From contig CAYJJS010000034.1 of the NCBI GenBank assembly GCA_964370645.1, positions 1 through 20,461 of the forward strand: a DNA stretch of 20,461 nucleotides, read 5' to 3'. How positions within the stretch are numbered: the stretch's first letter is position 1; each line of letters opens with the position of its first letter. Of the stretch, positions 7,018 to 13,842 are shown piece after piece. A program made the translations under genes and the position numbers. The stretch comes from CAMQRS01 sp964370645. Lineage in GTDB: Bacteria > Bacillota_I > Bacilli_A > Erysipelotrichales > Erysipelotrichaceae. A model generated the notes under the pieces. It saw only the letters and a program-made list of their open reading frames with translations. It did no database searches and had not been told where the DNA came from.

Positions 7018-7045
7018 ATTATAGCATATACTTTGTGAATTGCAA
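7018..7045 (-). promoter_or_regulatory. promoter of tRNA-Leu (UAG)
   Basis: On the minus strand TTGCAA (plus 7040-7045), a 16-bp spacer and TATAAT (plus 7018-7023) preceded by TGC form a strong extended -10 promoter, about 20 bp before the tRNA. Confidence 0.75.
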
Positions 7046-7072
7046 TACCTTTTCAAAAACTTATATTTAAAA

Positions 7073-7078
7073 TATAAT
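7073..7078 (+). promoter_or_regulatory. -10 box of the 7109-8771 operon
   Basis: TATAAT at 7073-7078 lies 31 bp upstream of the start codon at 7109. The matching -35 region is poor. Confidence 0.45.
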
Positions 7079-7108
7079 GAGTATAAGCGTGGATGAAGGG
7101 AGAACTAT

Positions 7109-8368
7109 ATGAGATGGGATAAAGTGAGTGGGCTAATGAGTAGTATGCAGTCTATTTTTTTAATTGTACTGGGTTTTGTTTTTGTTTTAAACCGAGATAT
7201 TATATGGTTTTTCGCATATGCTTCATTGATGGTTTTCTTTTTGATACTATCTATTTCTCAAGGGTTTCGTAAATTTAAACGTAAAAAGGATGCACAAGGA
7301 AATTTGTTTATTGCATTTTCTGCTATCGGTTTGGTGTTGTTTGGTATTTTGTTTCCACAAATATTTATTGCTTTCGTACCTTATGTGATTGGGTGGTGGG
7401 CTCTTTTAAATGGAGTTGCACAAAGTATTAATTTTTATGTGTGTCGAAGAGATGGATTGTCTCATGCAGGGCACCGCTTTGTTTTAGCTCTTGTGGGTTA
7501 TGTTTTTGCTTTTATGCTTATTATGAATCCAGTGCGACATTTTGATGCGTTAAGTGCCATTGCAGGCATGTATTTGATTGTATTAGGTTTCACGGATGGA
7601 GTTGATGCGCTTACTCAATTGTTAAGTGATGAAAATAAAAACAAGGTAAGGAAACGATTCTCTTTATCCGTTCCAGTATTTGTCTCTACTTTAATACCCC
7701 AACGTGTCTTTTTTTCAGTATCCAATTTAGTAAAAGATAAATCGTTCAAGCAAGATGGAGAACCTTGTGATTTGGAAGTGTTTATTCACCTAGCAGCAAA
7801 AGGTGTAGAAGCCATTGGTCATGTCGAATTTTCATATAAAGGAAAGATTTACTCGTATGGGTGTCATGATGCAAAGCGACGTACATTAATGGGGACATTG
7901 GGTGATGGAGTACTTATTGTTAGTGATGAGGAAAAACTATTAAGACACAATGTAGCGGATCGTAAAAAGATTATTGTTGGTTATGGTATTGCATTGAGTG
8001 AGGAACAACACCTAATTATTGAAGAAAGAATAGAAAGTTTGTTGTCTAGGACATATCCCTTTACATGTCTTGCGCAAAGCAATGAAATGGAAGCAAAAGG
8101 GGATTATTTATCGAAAGTATATGAGGATACAGGAGCGCATTTATATAAATTCAAAAAAGGGGAGTTTCGTACTTATTTTGCTGTAAGCACAAATTGTGTA
8201 TTATTAGTAGACTATGTTTTGCGCAATCCGCAGTTGGATTTGTTTACATTAACTGGTATTATTACACCAGGGAATTATCTAAGTTTCTTAAATGAAGAGT
8301 ATCGAAAAGGTAGAGGGATAGTGAGAAGTAGAAAGATAATCACAAAGGAGATGTATGAGACAGATTAA
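7109..8368 (+). CDS. DUF308/HdeD-like membrane protein fused to a permuted papain-like (NlpC/P60 superfamily) domain
   Basis: The first about 170 of 419 residues form roughly six hydrophobic helices (for example 12-28, 31-50, 66-92, 93-110, 124-140, 147-165), resembling the DUF308/HdeD membrane family. Residues about 220-405 are soluble. They contain GHVEF with His238, YSYGCHD, then STNCVLLVDYV with Cys363. A histidine before the cysteine is the order seen in circularly permuted papain-like domains (YiiX/LRAT/DUF4105-type), which suggests a thiol hydrolase or acyltransferase anchored to the membrane. The assignment of both halves is from pattern recognition; the substrate is unknown. The start is set by GAAGGGAG at 7093-7100. 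Its last 14 bases overlap the next gene, so the two are translationally coupled. Confidence 0.6.
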   Translation: MRWDKVSGLMSSMQSIFLIVLGFVFVLNRDIIWFFAYASLMVFFLILSISQGFRKFKRKKDAQGNLFIAFSAIGLVLFGILFPQIFIAFVPYVIGWWALLNGVAQSINFYVCRRDGLSHAGHRFVLALVGYVFAFMLIMNPVRHFDALSAIAGMYLIVLGFTDGVDALTQLLSDENKNKVRKRFSLSVPVFVSTLIPQRVFFSVSNLVKDKSFKQDGEPCDLEVFIHLAAKGVEAIGHVEFSYKGKIYSYGCHDAKRRTLMGTLGDGVLIVSDEEKLLRHNVADRKKIIVGYGIALSEEQHLIIEERIESLLSRTYPFTCLAQSNEMEAKGDYLSKVYEDTGAHLYKFKKGEFRTYFAVSTNCVLLVDYVLRNPQLDLFTLTGIITPGNYLSFLNEEYRKGRGIVRSRKIITKEMYETD

Positions 8369-8771
8369 ATTTGGAAATAAAAATGAATTGTTTGATGATG
8401 CATATTATATTCGAGAAACTGTATTTATGAAGGAACAAGGCTTTGAAAGTGAAATCGATGATTTGGATGAAACTTGTATTCATTGTGTAGTATATGAAGG
8501 GGAACAACCAGTTGCCTGTGGGAGATATTATAAGCAGAATGCACAGATTGTAGTAGGTCGTATTGCAGTATTATCCACACATCGTTGTCTTGGCTTAGGA
8601 GAGGTTGTAATGCGAGCTATTGAAGAACACACTGCGTATACGCATGACTTTGTTTTATCAGCACAAGTACAGGCAAGAGGATTCTATGAAAAATTAGGGT
8701 ATCATGCGATTGGTGATGAATATTTAGATGAACATTGCCCACACATCAAGATGGTAAAAAAAGTTGACTAA
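8355..8771 (+). CDS. GNAT family N-acetyltransferase (YjcF/ElaA-like)
   Basis: The 138-residue protein is a single GNAT domain using acetyl-CoA to acetylate an unknown small amine or peptide. It contains IRETVFMKEQGF (the conserved start of the YjcF-like subgroup), then VACGRYY, VVGRIAVLSTHRCLGLGEVVM (the V-x-x-x-x-R-x-x-G-x-G-like acetyl-CoA loop, slightly degenerate), and ARGFYEKLGYHAIGDEYLDEHCPHIKM. The ATG at 8355 follows AAAGGAG by 4 bases; the overlapping upstream gene uses the same site region. The overlap suggests co-expression with the membrane papain-like protein. No terminator is obvious before the tRNA promoter at 8786. Confidence 0.85.
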   Translation: MRQIKFGNKNELFDDAYYIRETVFMKEQGFESEIDDLDETCIHCVVYEGEQPVACGRYYKQNAQIVVGRIAVLSTHRCLGLGEVVMRAIEEHTAYTHDFVLSAQVQARGFYEKLGYHAIGDEYLDEHCPHIKMVKKVD

Positions 8772-8785
8772 TTTTATATTTGGTA

Positions 8786-8815
8786 TTGACTTCTATTTAG
8801 AAGTTGATATATAAT
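8786..8815 (+). promoter_or_regulatory. promoter of the tRNA-Cys-Leu-Asn operon, with a palindrome in the spacer
   Basis: TTGACT (8786-8791), an 18-bp spacer and TATAAT (8810-8815) form a strong promoter. Within and just before the spacer is the palindrome ACTTCTATTTAGAAGT (8789-8804), placed where an operator would block RNA polymerase. Confidence 0.75.
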
Positions 8816-8822
8816 AGTTTGG

Positions 8823-8872
8823 CAAGGTTAAGAGTTCATTAATCTTGGCTAAACAATGGTTCCTTAGCCAAG
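8823..8872 (+). promoter_or_regulatory. mutually exclusive hairpins in the tRNA-Cys leader
   Basis: CAAGGTTAA (8823-8831) can pair with TTAATCTTG (8839-8847). CTTGGCTAA (8844-8852) can instead pair perfectly with TTAGCCAAG (8864-8872), which is inside the acceptor/D-arm of tRNA-Cys. Both use bases 8844-8847, so only one can form at a time. The effect on tRNA folding or processing is inferred. Confidence 0.4.
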
Positions 8873-8931
8873 TGGTAAGGCAATAGACTGCAACTCTGTG
8901 ATCATCGGTTCAAATCCGATAGGAACCTCCA
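8858..8931 (+). tRNA. tRNA-Cys (GCA)
   Basis: The cloverleaf has acceptor GGTTCCT/AGGAACC, D-arm AGCCAAGTGGTAAGGC, anticodon loop ACTGCAACT with GCA, T-arm CGGTTCAAATCCG, discriminator T and encoded CCA. It is first of three tRNAs in the operon. Confidence 0.96.
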
Positions 8932-8939
8932 ATATAAAT

Positions 8940-9026
8940 CGGGACGTGGCGGAATAGGCAGACGCAACGGACTTAAAATCCGTTGAGGGCAACCTCGTGG
9001 GGGTTCAAGTCCCCCCGTCCCGACCA
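8940..9026 (+). tRNA. tRNA-Leu (UAA)
   Basis: The acceptor CGGGACG pairs with CGTCCCG; the anticodon loop CTTAAAA gives UAA. A long variable arm (GAGGGCAACCTC) and T-arm GGTTCAAGTCC identify Leu. Discriminator A and CCA are encoded. The length is 87 nt, and it lies 8 bp after tRNA-Cys. Confidence 0.96.
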
Positions 9027-9091
9027 TTTATATAAAAATAAAAATACCTATTGCAAAAGCAAATGATATATGATAATATATCTAAGCAGTT

Positions 9092-9167
9092 GCCTGAATA
9101 GCTCAGTTGGTAGAGCACTCGGCTGTTAACCGAACGGTCACAGGTTCAAGTCCTGTTTCAGGCGCCA
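9092..9167 (+). tRNA. tRNA-Asn (GUU)
   Basis: The acceptor GCCTGAA pairs with TTCAGGC. The D-arm is AGCTCAGTTGGTAGAGC, the anticodon loop CTGTTAA gives GUU, the T-arm is CAGGTTCAAGTCCTG, the discriminator is G and CCA is encoded. It is last in the operon and is followed by a terminator. Confidence 0.96.
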
Positions 9168-9177
9168 TGAAACAAAC

Positions 9178-9200
9178 AAACCCATTTATGGGTTTTTTTT
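9178..9200 (+). terminator. terminator of the tRNA operon
   Basis: AAACCCAT (9178-9185) and ATGGGTTT (9188-9195) form a perfect stem followed by further Ts to 9200, just 10 bp after tRNA-Asn. Confidence 0.85.
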
Positions 9201-9249
9201 ATGCTTTGCATAAATAATATAAAGAAAGGTTTTGTATCTTAGACAGTTA

Positions 9250-9258
9250 TGATATAAT
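9250..9258 (+). promoter_or_regulatory. extended -10 promoter of the ABC-F gene
   Basis: TGATATAAT (9250-9258) is an extended -10. The -35 is weak (TTTGTA 9231-9236, 16-bp spacer). An in-frame ATG at 9257 lies within this box, so it cannot be the real start. Confidence 0.6.
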
Positions 9259-9283
9259 GCCGTGGAGAGTTGGAGGAAAATAT

Positions 9284-10879
9284 ATGATTGGAACAAATAA
9301 TATTAGTGTTCGTTTTGGAACGAGAACATTGTATAAAGATGTAAATATAAAATTCACAAATGGTAATTGCTATGGTTTGATTGGAGCAAATGGTGCAGGG
9401 AAGAGTACATTCTTGCGTGTACTAAGTGGAGAATTGACTCCGGATACAGGAAATGTATTCATGGGACCTAATGAAACACTATTTACATTAAAGCAAGATC
9501 ATTTTGCTTATGATGAAGAAAATGTACTACATACGGTAATTATGGGGAATGAGAAGTTATATGCCATAATGCAAGAAAAAGACGCGTTGTATGCGAAAGC
9601 GGACTTTAGCGAAGCAGATGGAGAGCGTGCAGGGGAATTGGAAGCAGAATTTGCAGAGATGGATGGTTGGAATGCAGAAAGTGATGCAGCGACATTATTA
9701 AATGGATTGGGAATTGATTCACAATTACAAGAAAAAAATATGAATGAACTTACAGGGAGTGAGAAGGTAAAAGTATTATTGGCACAGGCGCTATTTGGTC
9801 AACCAGATACATTATTACTGGATGAGCCAACCAATAACTTGGATATTAAAGCGATTGCTTGGTTAGAAAACTTCTTAGGAAATTATGAAAAAACAGTCAT
9901 TGTTGTTTCACATGATCGTCACTTTTTAAATAAGGTTTGTACACATATTGCAGATGTAGATTATGGACAAATTCGTATTTATGCAGGAAATTATGATTTC
10001 TGGTATGAATCAAGTCAATTAATGGCTAAACAATTGAAAGATGCGAATAAGAAAAAAGAAGATAAAATTAAGGAATTGGAAGACTTCATTGCTAGATTTG
10101 CTGCCAATGCATCAAAATCTAAGCAAGCAACTTCACGTAAGAAAACATTGGATAAAATTGTGTTAGACGATATTAAACCTTCAACAAGAAAATATCCTTT
10201 TATAGATTTTAAACCAGAACGTGAAGCAGGAAAGCAAATTTTATTTGTGGAAGATGTTTGTAAAGATATTGATGGTGAAGCGATGTTGAATAAGGTAAAT
10301 ATTAATGTTATGCAAGGGGATAAGATTGCCTTGATTGGAAATCCATTAGCATGTACAACTTTATTCAAAGTAATCAACGATGAATTGAGCAAGGATAGTG
10401 GAAGTGTCACATTTGGGCAAACAATCAATATGTCTTATGTACCAAATGATAATAGTGCATTCTTTGAAAGTGAAGATGATATTTGTACTTGGTTATCTCG
10501 TTATACAGATATAGAAGATCCTGCGTTTATTCGTGGTTTCCTAGGAAGAATGTTATTCTCTGGGGAAGAAGCGTTAAAAAAGGTTAGTGTTTTATCAGGG
10601 GGAGAGAAAGCACGTTGTATGTTGAGCAAAGCGATGCTTGAGGCACCAAACTTCTTAATGTTAGATGATCCAACAAACCATTTAGATTTAGAGTCAATTA
10701 CGGCTTTAAATAATGGGTTAATCGCATATAAAGGAGAAATGCTATTTACAAGTCATGACCACCAATTTATTGAAACGATAGCAAATCGTATTATTATGAT
10801 TAAAGAGGATGGTAGTATCGTAGATCGTAGATGTACTTATAATGAATTCTTAGAAAGAGAAATGGGAATTAGTGAATAG
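9284..10879 (+). CDS. ykpA: ABC-F family ATPase, YkpA/YbiT-like
   Basis: The 531-residue soluble protein has two ABC ATPase domains and no membrane segment, as in translation-associated ABC-F factors that act at the ribosome E site. Domain 1 has Walker A GANGAGKST (34-42), signature LTGSE (156-160) and Walker B LLLDEP (E181). The charged linker at about 240-300 (ANKKKEDKIKELEDFIARFA, SKSKQATSRKK) is typical. Domain 2 has signature LSGGE (437-441) and TSHDHQF. Its Walker A position reads GNPLACTT (352-359), lacking the lysine, and its Walker B reads LMLDDP with Asp462 in place of the catalytic Glu. The first oddity is, as far as I recall, shared by YkpA of Bacillus. ATG 9284 has GGAGG 8 bases upstream. 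The exact cellular role of this subgroup is not well defined. Confidence 0.9.
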   Translation: MIGTNNISVRFGTRTLYKDVNIKFTNGNCYGLIGANGAGKSTFLRVLSGELTPDTGNVFMGPNETLFTLKQDHFAYDEENVLHTVIMGNEKLYAIMQEKDALYAKADFSEADGERAGELEAEFAEMDGWNAESDAATLLNGLGIDSQLQEKNMNELTGSEKVKVLLAQALFGQPDTLLLDEPTNNLDIKAIAWLENFLGNYEKTVIVVSHDRHFLNKVCTHIADVDYGQIRIYAGNYDFWYESSQLMAKQLKDANKKKEDKIKELEDFIARFAANASKSKQATSRKKTLDKIVLDDIKPSTRKYPFIDFKPEREAGKQILFVEDVCKDIDGEAMLNKVNINVMQGDKIALIGNPLACTTLFKVINDELSKDSGSVTFGQTINMSYVPNDNSAFFESEDDICTWLSRYTDIEDPAFIRGFLGRMLFSGEEALKKVSVLSGGEKARCMLSKAMLEAPNFLMLDDPTNHLDLESITALNNGLIAYKGEMLFTSHDHQFIETIANRIIMIKEDGSIVDRRCTYNEFLEREMGISE

Positions 10880-10885
10880 ATGAAA

Positions 10886-10918
10886 AAAACAGCAAGATTG
10901 CATAAATCTTGCTGTTTT
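10886..10918. terminator. bidirectional terminator between convergent genes
   Basis: AAAACAGCAAGATT (10886-10899) pairs perfectly over 14 bp with AATCTTGCTGTTTT (10905-10918). A-runs on the left and Ts on the right serve both the ABC-F gene and the convergent minus-strand gene, whose stop codon overlaps the right arm. Confidence 0.9.
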
Positions 10919-11411
10919 ATAATAGTTCTTGTATGGTATTCACGATTTCATTAGCATCAAATGCAGTTTGTAAGTCTTCGATATATTGTATATAAACTAT
11001 ATTGTTGTGTGCATTTAAGATGAATACTGCTTTCATAAGTTGTGATAACTCATATATGTATGTTCCGCTTTCTCTTGCAAATTCTCTATTTTTAAAGTCA
11101 GACAGCACTTTTAGACATTCGTATTTACTTGATTTTGTTAATCGCTTTTGTGTAAATACAGGTTCATTGCTGACCACAAAAGGTGTAACCTTTGGATAAT
11201 CTTTTAATATGGTATCTAATTTTGCTAATTCTTTTATATAATAGGAGTTTGATAGCGTAGGAATACTCAGTATGATTTTGATTCCTTTTTGATCGTGTAA
11301 ATTGAATTCGTCTTCACGTTGATCAAAAAAAGTGATATTTGATAATTGACTACCTTTATTTAAAGGTTCAATGTTTCTTGTATATATCTTTTTTTTCTTT
11401 ATATTACTCAT
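10917..11411 (-). CDS. thiol peroxidase (Tpx)-like protein lacking the peroxidatic cysteine
   Basis: The 164-residue protein aligns along its whole length with Tpx-type peroxiredoxins: KGSQLSNITFFDQ, IILSIPTLSNSYYIKELAKL, EPVFTQKRLTK, LKVLSDFKNREFARESG, KAVFILNAHNNIVYIQYI. In Tpx the peroxidatic Cys sits in a P-S-x-D-T-x-V-C motif; here the matching stretch is PTLSNSYY and the Cys position is Tyr58. The resolving Cys, normally in QKRFC, is Thr92. The only Cys is C99. Peroxidase activity is therefore unlikely by the usual mechanism; a structural, binding or regulatory role is possible. The gene is intact with a good GGAGG site before ATG 11411, so it is not an obvious pseudogene. It is monocistronic and convergent with the ABC-F gene. 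Confidence 0.8.
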   Translation of the reverse strand: MSNIKKKKIYTRNIEPLNKGSQLSNITFFDQREDEFNLHDQKGIKIILSIPTLSNSYYIKELAKLDTILKDYPKVTPFVVSNEPVFTQKRLTKSSKYECLKVLSDFKNREFARESGTYIYELSQLMKAVFILNAHNNIVYIQYIEDLQTAFDANEIVNTIQELL

Positions 11412-11429
11412 AGTTACCTCCGTGTAACT

Positions 11430-11438
11430 ATTATAGCA
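11430..11438 (-). promoter_or_regulatory. extended -10 promoter of the Tpx-like gene
   Basis: On the minus strand TGCTATAAT occupies plus 11430-11438, 19 bp before the start codon. The -35 is not well conserved. It is divergent from the pgk promoter about 70 bp away. Confidence 0.6.
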
Positions 11439-11457
11439 TATTAATTCATAGATTAAG

Positions 11458-11475
11458 TTGTGAAATTTTGCACTT
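11458..11475 (+). promoter_or_regulatory. degenerate Rex-like operator upstream of pgk
   Basis: TTGTGAAATTTTGCACTT has a perfect left half of the Rex consensus TTGTGAA-N4-TTCACAA and a right half matching 4 of 7 positions. It ends 5 bp before the pgk -35, the same placement as the better site at eno. Confidence 0.45.
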
Positions 11476-11480
11476 AAGCC

Positions 11481-11509
11481 TTTAAAGAGAAAAGTGAAAG
11501 TGTTATAAT
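11481..11509 (+). promoter_or_regulatory. promoter of pgk-tpiA
   Basis: TTTAAA (11481-11486), a 17-bp spacer and TATAAT (11504-11509) preceded by TGT form an extended -10 promoter 29 bp before pgk. Confidence 0.7.
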
Positions 11510-11538
11510 AGTATCGTTATGAATAGGAGGCTATTGAA

Positions 11539-12717
11539 ATGGCAAAAAGAACAGTAAAAGATTTAGATGTTGCTGGTAAGCGCGTAATTGTACGTGTAGA
11601 CTTCAACGTACCAAGAAAAGATGGAAAAATTACAAACGACAACCGTATTGTACAAGCTCTTCCAACAATTAATTATTTAATTGAAAATAATGCGAAAATC
11701 GTATTAATGTCTCACTTAGGGAAAGTGAAAACGGAAGAAGACAAAGCAAAAAACTCATTAAAAGTGGTTGCTGAACGTTTGGCAGAATTAGTGGATACAA
11801 AAGTAACATTCTGTCCAGTTACTCGTGGTGAAGAGTTAGAAGCTGCAGTTGCTGCTTTAAACGAAAAAGAAATCGTTGTTATGGAAAACACTCGTTACGA
11901 AGCTGGAGAATCTAAAAACGATCCAGAATTAGGAAAGTACTGGGCTAGTTTAGGAGATTTATTTGTAGTTGATGCATTTGGATCAGTACATAGAGCACAT
12001 GCTTCTACAGTAGGGATTCCTTCAAACTTAGAAAACGCATTAGGTTTCTTAGTAGAAAAAGAAGTAACTATGTTAGGAAAAGCAGTGGATACTCCAGAAA
12101 GACCATTTATCGCAATTATTGGGGGAGCGAAAGTTTCAGATAAAATTGCAGTAGTTGATAACTTATTACAAAAAGCAGACAAAGTAATCGTTGGTGGAGG
12201 AATGGCTTATACATTCATGAAAGCACAAGGATTAGAAGTTGGAAAATCTTTAGTTGAGATGGACCGTGTTGCATTAGCAAAAGAATACTTAGATAAAGCT
12301 GGAGATAAATTAGTATTACCAGTAGATAACGTATGTGCAGATGCATTTGCAGAAACTGCAAACACAGTAGTATGTGATAATGCAGATATTCCTGCAGATT
12401 ACATGGGATTAGATATTGGACCTAAAACAATCGAATTGTTCAAAGAAACATTAGCTGGTGCTAAAACAGTTGTTTGGAATGGACCTATGGGTGTATTCGA
12501 AATGGCACCATTTGCACAAGGAACATTAGCTGTATGTACTGCAATCTCTGAATTAGAAGGAGCTACAACAGTAATCGGTGGTGGAGATTCTGCTGCTGCT
12601 GCAATCCAATTAGGATTTGCTGAAAAATTCTCTCACATCTCTACAGGTGGAGGAGCATCGTTAGAATACATGGAAGGAAAAACTTTACCAGGAATTGCTA
12701 TTATTTCTGAGAAGTAA
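11539..12717 (+). CDS. pgk: phosphoglycerate kinase
   Basis: The enzyme transfers phosphate from 1,3-bisphosphoglycerate to ADP in cytoplasmic glycolysis. The 392-residue protein shows the family landmarks: RVDFNVP (D21, N23) and NTRYEAGE in the substrate-binding N-domain, VVDAFGSVHRAHAS, GGAKVSDKI, GGGMAYTF, the hinge segment VVWNGPMGVFE, and nucleotide-site GGGDSAAA followed by STGGGASLEYMEGK. The start has AGGAGG 8 bases upstream. tpiA follows after 18 bp with its own ribosome site and no terminator, so the two form an operon. Codon choice is strongly biased (TTA, GGA, AAC, GAA), as in highly expressed genes. Confidence 0.98.
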   Translation: MAKRTVKDLDVAGKRVIVRVDFNVPRKDGKITNDNRIVQALPTINYLIENNAKIVLMSHLGKVKTEEDKAKNSLKVVAERLAELVDTKVTFCPVTRGEELEAAVAALNEKEIVVMENTRYEAGESKNDPELGKYWASLGDLFVVDAFGSVHRAHASTVGIPSNLENALGFLVEKEVTMLGKAVDTPERPFIAIIGGAKVSDKIAVVDNLLQKADKVIVGGGMAYTFMKAQGLEVGKSLVEMDRVALAKEYLDKAGDKLVLPVDNVCADAFAETANTVVCDNADIPADYMGLDIGPKTIELFKETLAGAKTVVWNGPMGVFEMAPFAQGTLAVCTAISELEGATTVIGGGDSAAAAIQLGFAEKFSHISTGGGASLEYMEGKTLPGIAIISEK

Positions 12718-12735
12718 GAAAGAGGAGAAACAAAC

Positions 12736-13479
12736 ATGAGAAAACCAATTATCGTTGGAAACTGGAAAATGAATAAAACAATTGCTGAAGCAATGGACTT
12801 TATCGCTGCAGTAGATGCAAATGTACATGCTGAAGCAACTTTTGGAGTAGGAACTTCATTCTTAGCTTTAAATGAAGCAAACAAAGCAGCTAAAAACTTA
12901 GTGATCGCTGCACAAAACTGTCACTTTGCTGATAATGGAGCATTTACTGGGGAAGTAAGTGTACCAATGTTACAAGAATTAGGTGTGAAATACTGTATCG
13001 TAGGTCACTCTGAAAGAAGAGAAATGTTTGGAGATAGCGATGCTACTGTAAACGCAAAAACAAAAAAATTAATTGCTGCTGATATTACACCAATCGTTTG
13101 TATTGGAGAAACAGAAGCACAATACGATGCAAAAGAAACAGAAACAGTAATCCGTACACAATTAAGTGGATCATTAGCAGATTTATGTCCATGTAGTGTA
13201 AAAGATATCGTAATTGCTTACGAACCAATTTGGGCAATCGGTACTGGAAAATCAGCTACAAAAGAAGATGCACAAAACTGTTGTGCAATTGTACGTGACC
13301 AAGTAAAAGTAATGTTTGGTGAAGATGCGGCAAATGCAGTAAGAGTACAATACGGTGGTTCTGTAAAACCAGATAACATTGTTGAATACATGGCTTGTCC
13401 AGATATCGATGGAGCATTAATCGGTGGAGCAAGTTTACAAGCAGATTCATTTAACGATATTATTTCAAAAGTTAAATAA
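12736..13479 (+). CDS. tpiA: triosephosphate isomerase
   Basis: The enzyme interconverts dihydroxyacetone phosphate and glyceraldehyde 3-phosphate. The 247-residue TIM barrel has NWKMNK (N9, catalytic K11), GHSERR (H91), the YEPIWAIGTG segment with catalytic Glu163 and its loop 6, VQYGGSVKP and DGALIGGASL for phosphate binding. The ribosome site is AGAGGAG, and it is second in the pgk-tpiA operon. A terminator follows 9 bases after the stop. gap is not in this window. Confidence 0.98.
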   Translation: MRKPIIVGNWKMNKTIAEAMDFIAAVDANVHAEATFGVGTSFLALNEANKAAKNLVIAAQNCHFADNGAFTGEVSVPMLQELGVKYCIVGHSERREMFGDSDATVNAKTKKLIAADITPIVCIGETEAQYDAKETETVIRTQLSGSLADLCPCSVKDIVIAYEPIWAIGTGKSATKEDAQNCCAIVRDQVKVMFGEDAANAVRVQYGGSVKPDNIVEYMACPDIDGALIGGASLQADSFNDIISKVK

Positions 13480-13487
13480 TTTATATA

Positions 13488-13518
13488 AGAGTGTCATATT
13501 TTGACATTCTTTTTTTTT
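13488..13518 (+). terminator. terminator of pgk-tpiA
   Basis: AGAGTGTCA (13488-13496) pairs with TGACATTCT (13502-13510), with one G-T pair and a 5-base loop, followed by eight more Ts. Confidence 0.85.
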
Positions 13519-13553
13519 GCTTTATGGTATCGTGCAAATAAAGGAGAGTGTGG

Positions 13554-13733
13554 ATGAAACGGATTATAGGAATCATGATTATGGTGAGTGGAATGCTTTT
13601 ATTAGTAAATCCTTCCATGGATACACAAAGTGTAGTGGAAACGAGTATGTACTTAGTGTATCGTTACTGGCCACTAACATTAATTATAATAGGTGTCTTT
13701 TTACAAAGTACAGGCTCTAAGAAAAAAAGATAA
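13554..13733 (+). CDS. small membrane protein with a LiaF/DUF5668-like C-terminal helix
   Basis: The 59-residue protein is mostly two hydrophobic helices, at about residues 3-19 (RIIGIMIMVSGMLLLVN) and 38-52 (YWPLTLIIIGVFLQS), with a basic tail KKKR. The RYWPLTLIIIGV pattern resembles the short membrane segments of LiaI/LiaF-type or DUF5668 proteins, which sense or signal envelope stress; that link is tentative. ATG 13554 lies 7 bases after AAGGAG. It sits alone between the tpiA terminator and the eno promoter, with no promoter that I can identify with confidence. Confidence 0.6.
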   Translation: MKRIIGIMIMVSGMLLLVNPSMDTQSVVETSMYLVYRYWPLTLIIIGVFLQSTGSKKKR

Positions 13734-13754
13734 ATACATAAAAAAAACACAATA

Positions 13755-13772
13755 TTGTGAATGAATTCACAT
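13755..13772 (+). promoter_or_regulatory. Rex operator upstream of eno
   Basis: TTGTGAATGAATTCACAT matches the Rex consensus TTGTGAA-N4-TTCACAA at 13 of the 14 specified bases. It lies 8 bp before the -35. Rex is the NADH/NAD-sensing repressor of Gram-positive bacteria, so enolase may respond to redox state. An overlapping perfect palindrome CACAATATTGTG (13748-13759) shares its left half. Confidence 0.65.
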
Positions 13773-13780
13773 ATTAAAGG

Positions 13781-13810
13781 TTGTATTATTTATTTGAATT
13801 GTGGTATAAT
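13781..13810 (+). promoter_or_regulatory. promoter of eno
   Basis: TTGTAT (13781-13786), an 18-bp spacer and TATAAT (13805-13810) preceded by TGG form an extended -10 promoter 32 bp upstream of eno. Confidence 0.7.
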
Positions 13811-13842
13811 TTGAAAGGAAATCGTTATTAGGAGGAAATAAA

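Noticed and set aside
9257..9283. ATG 9257 as the ABC-F start
   Set aside because: It lies inside the -10 box, whereas ATG 9284 has GGAGG at the proper distance.
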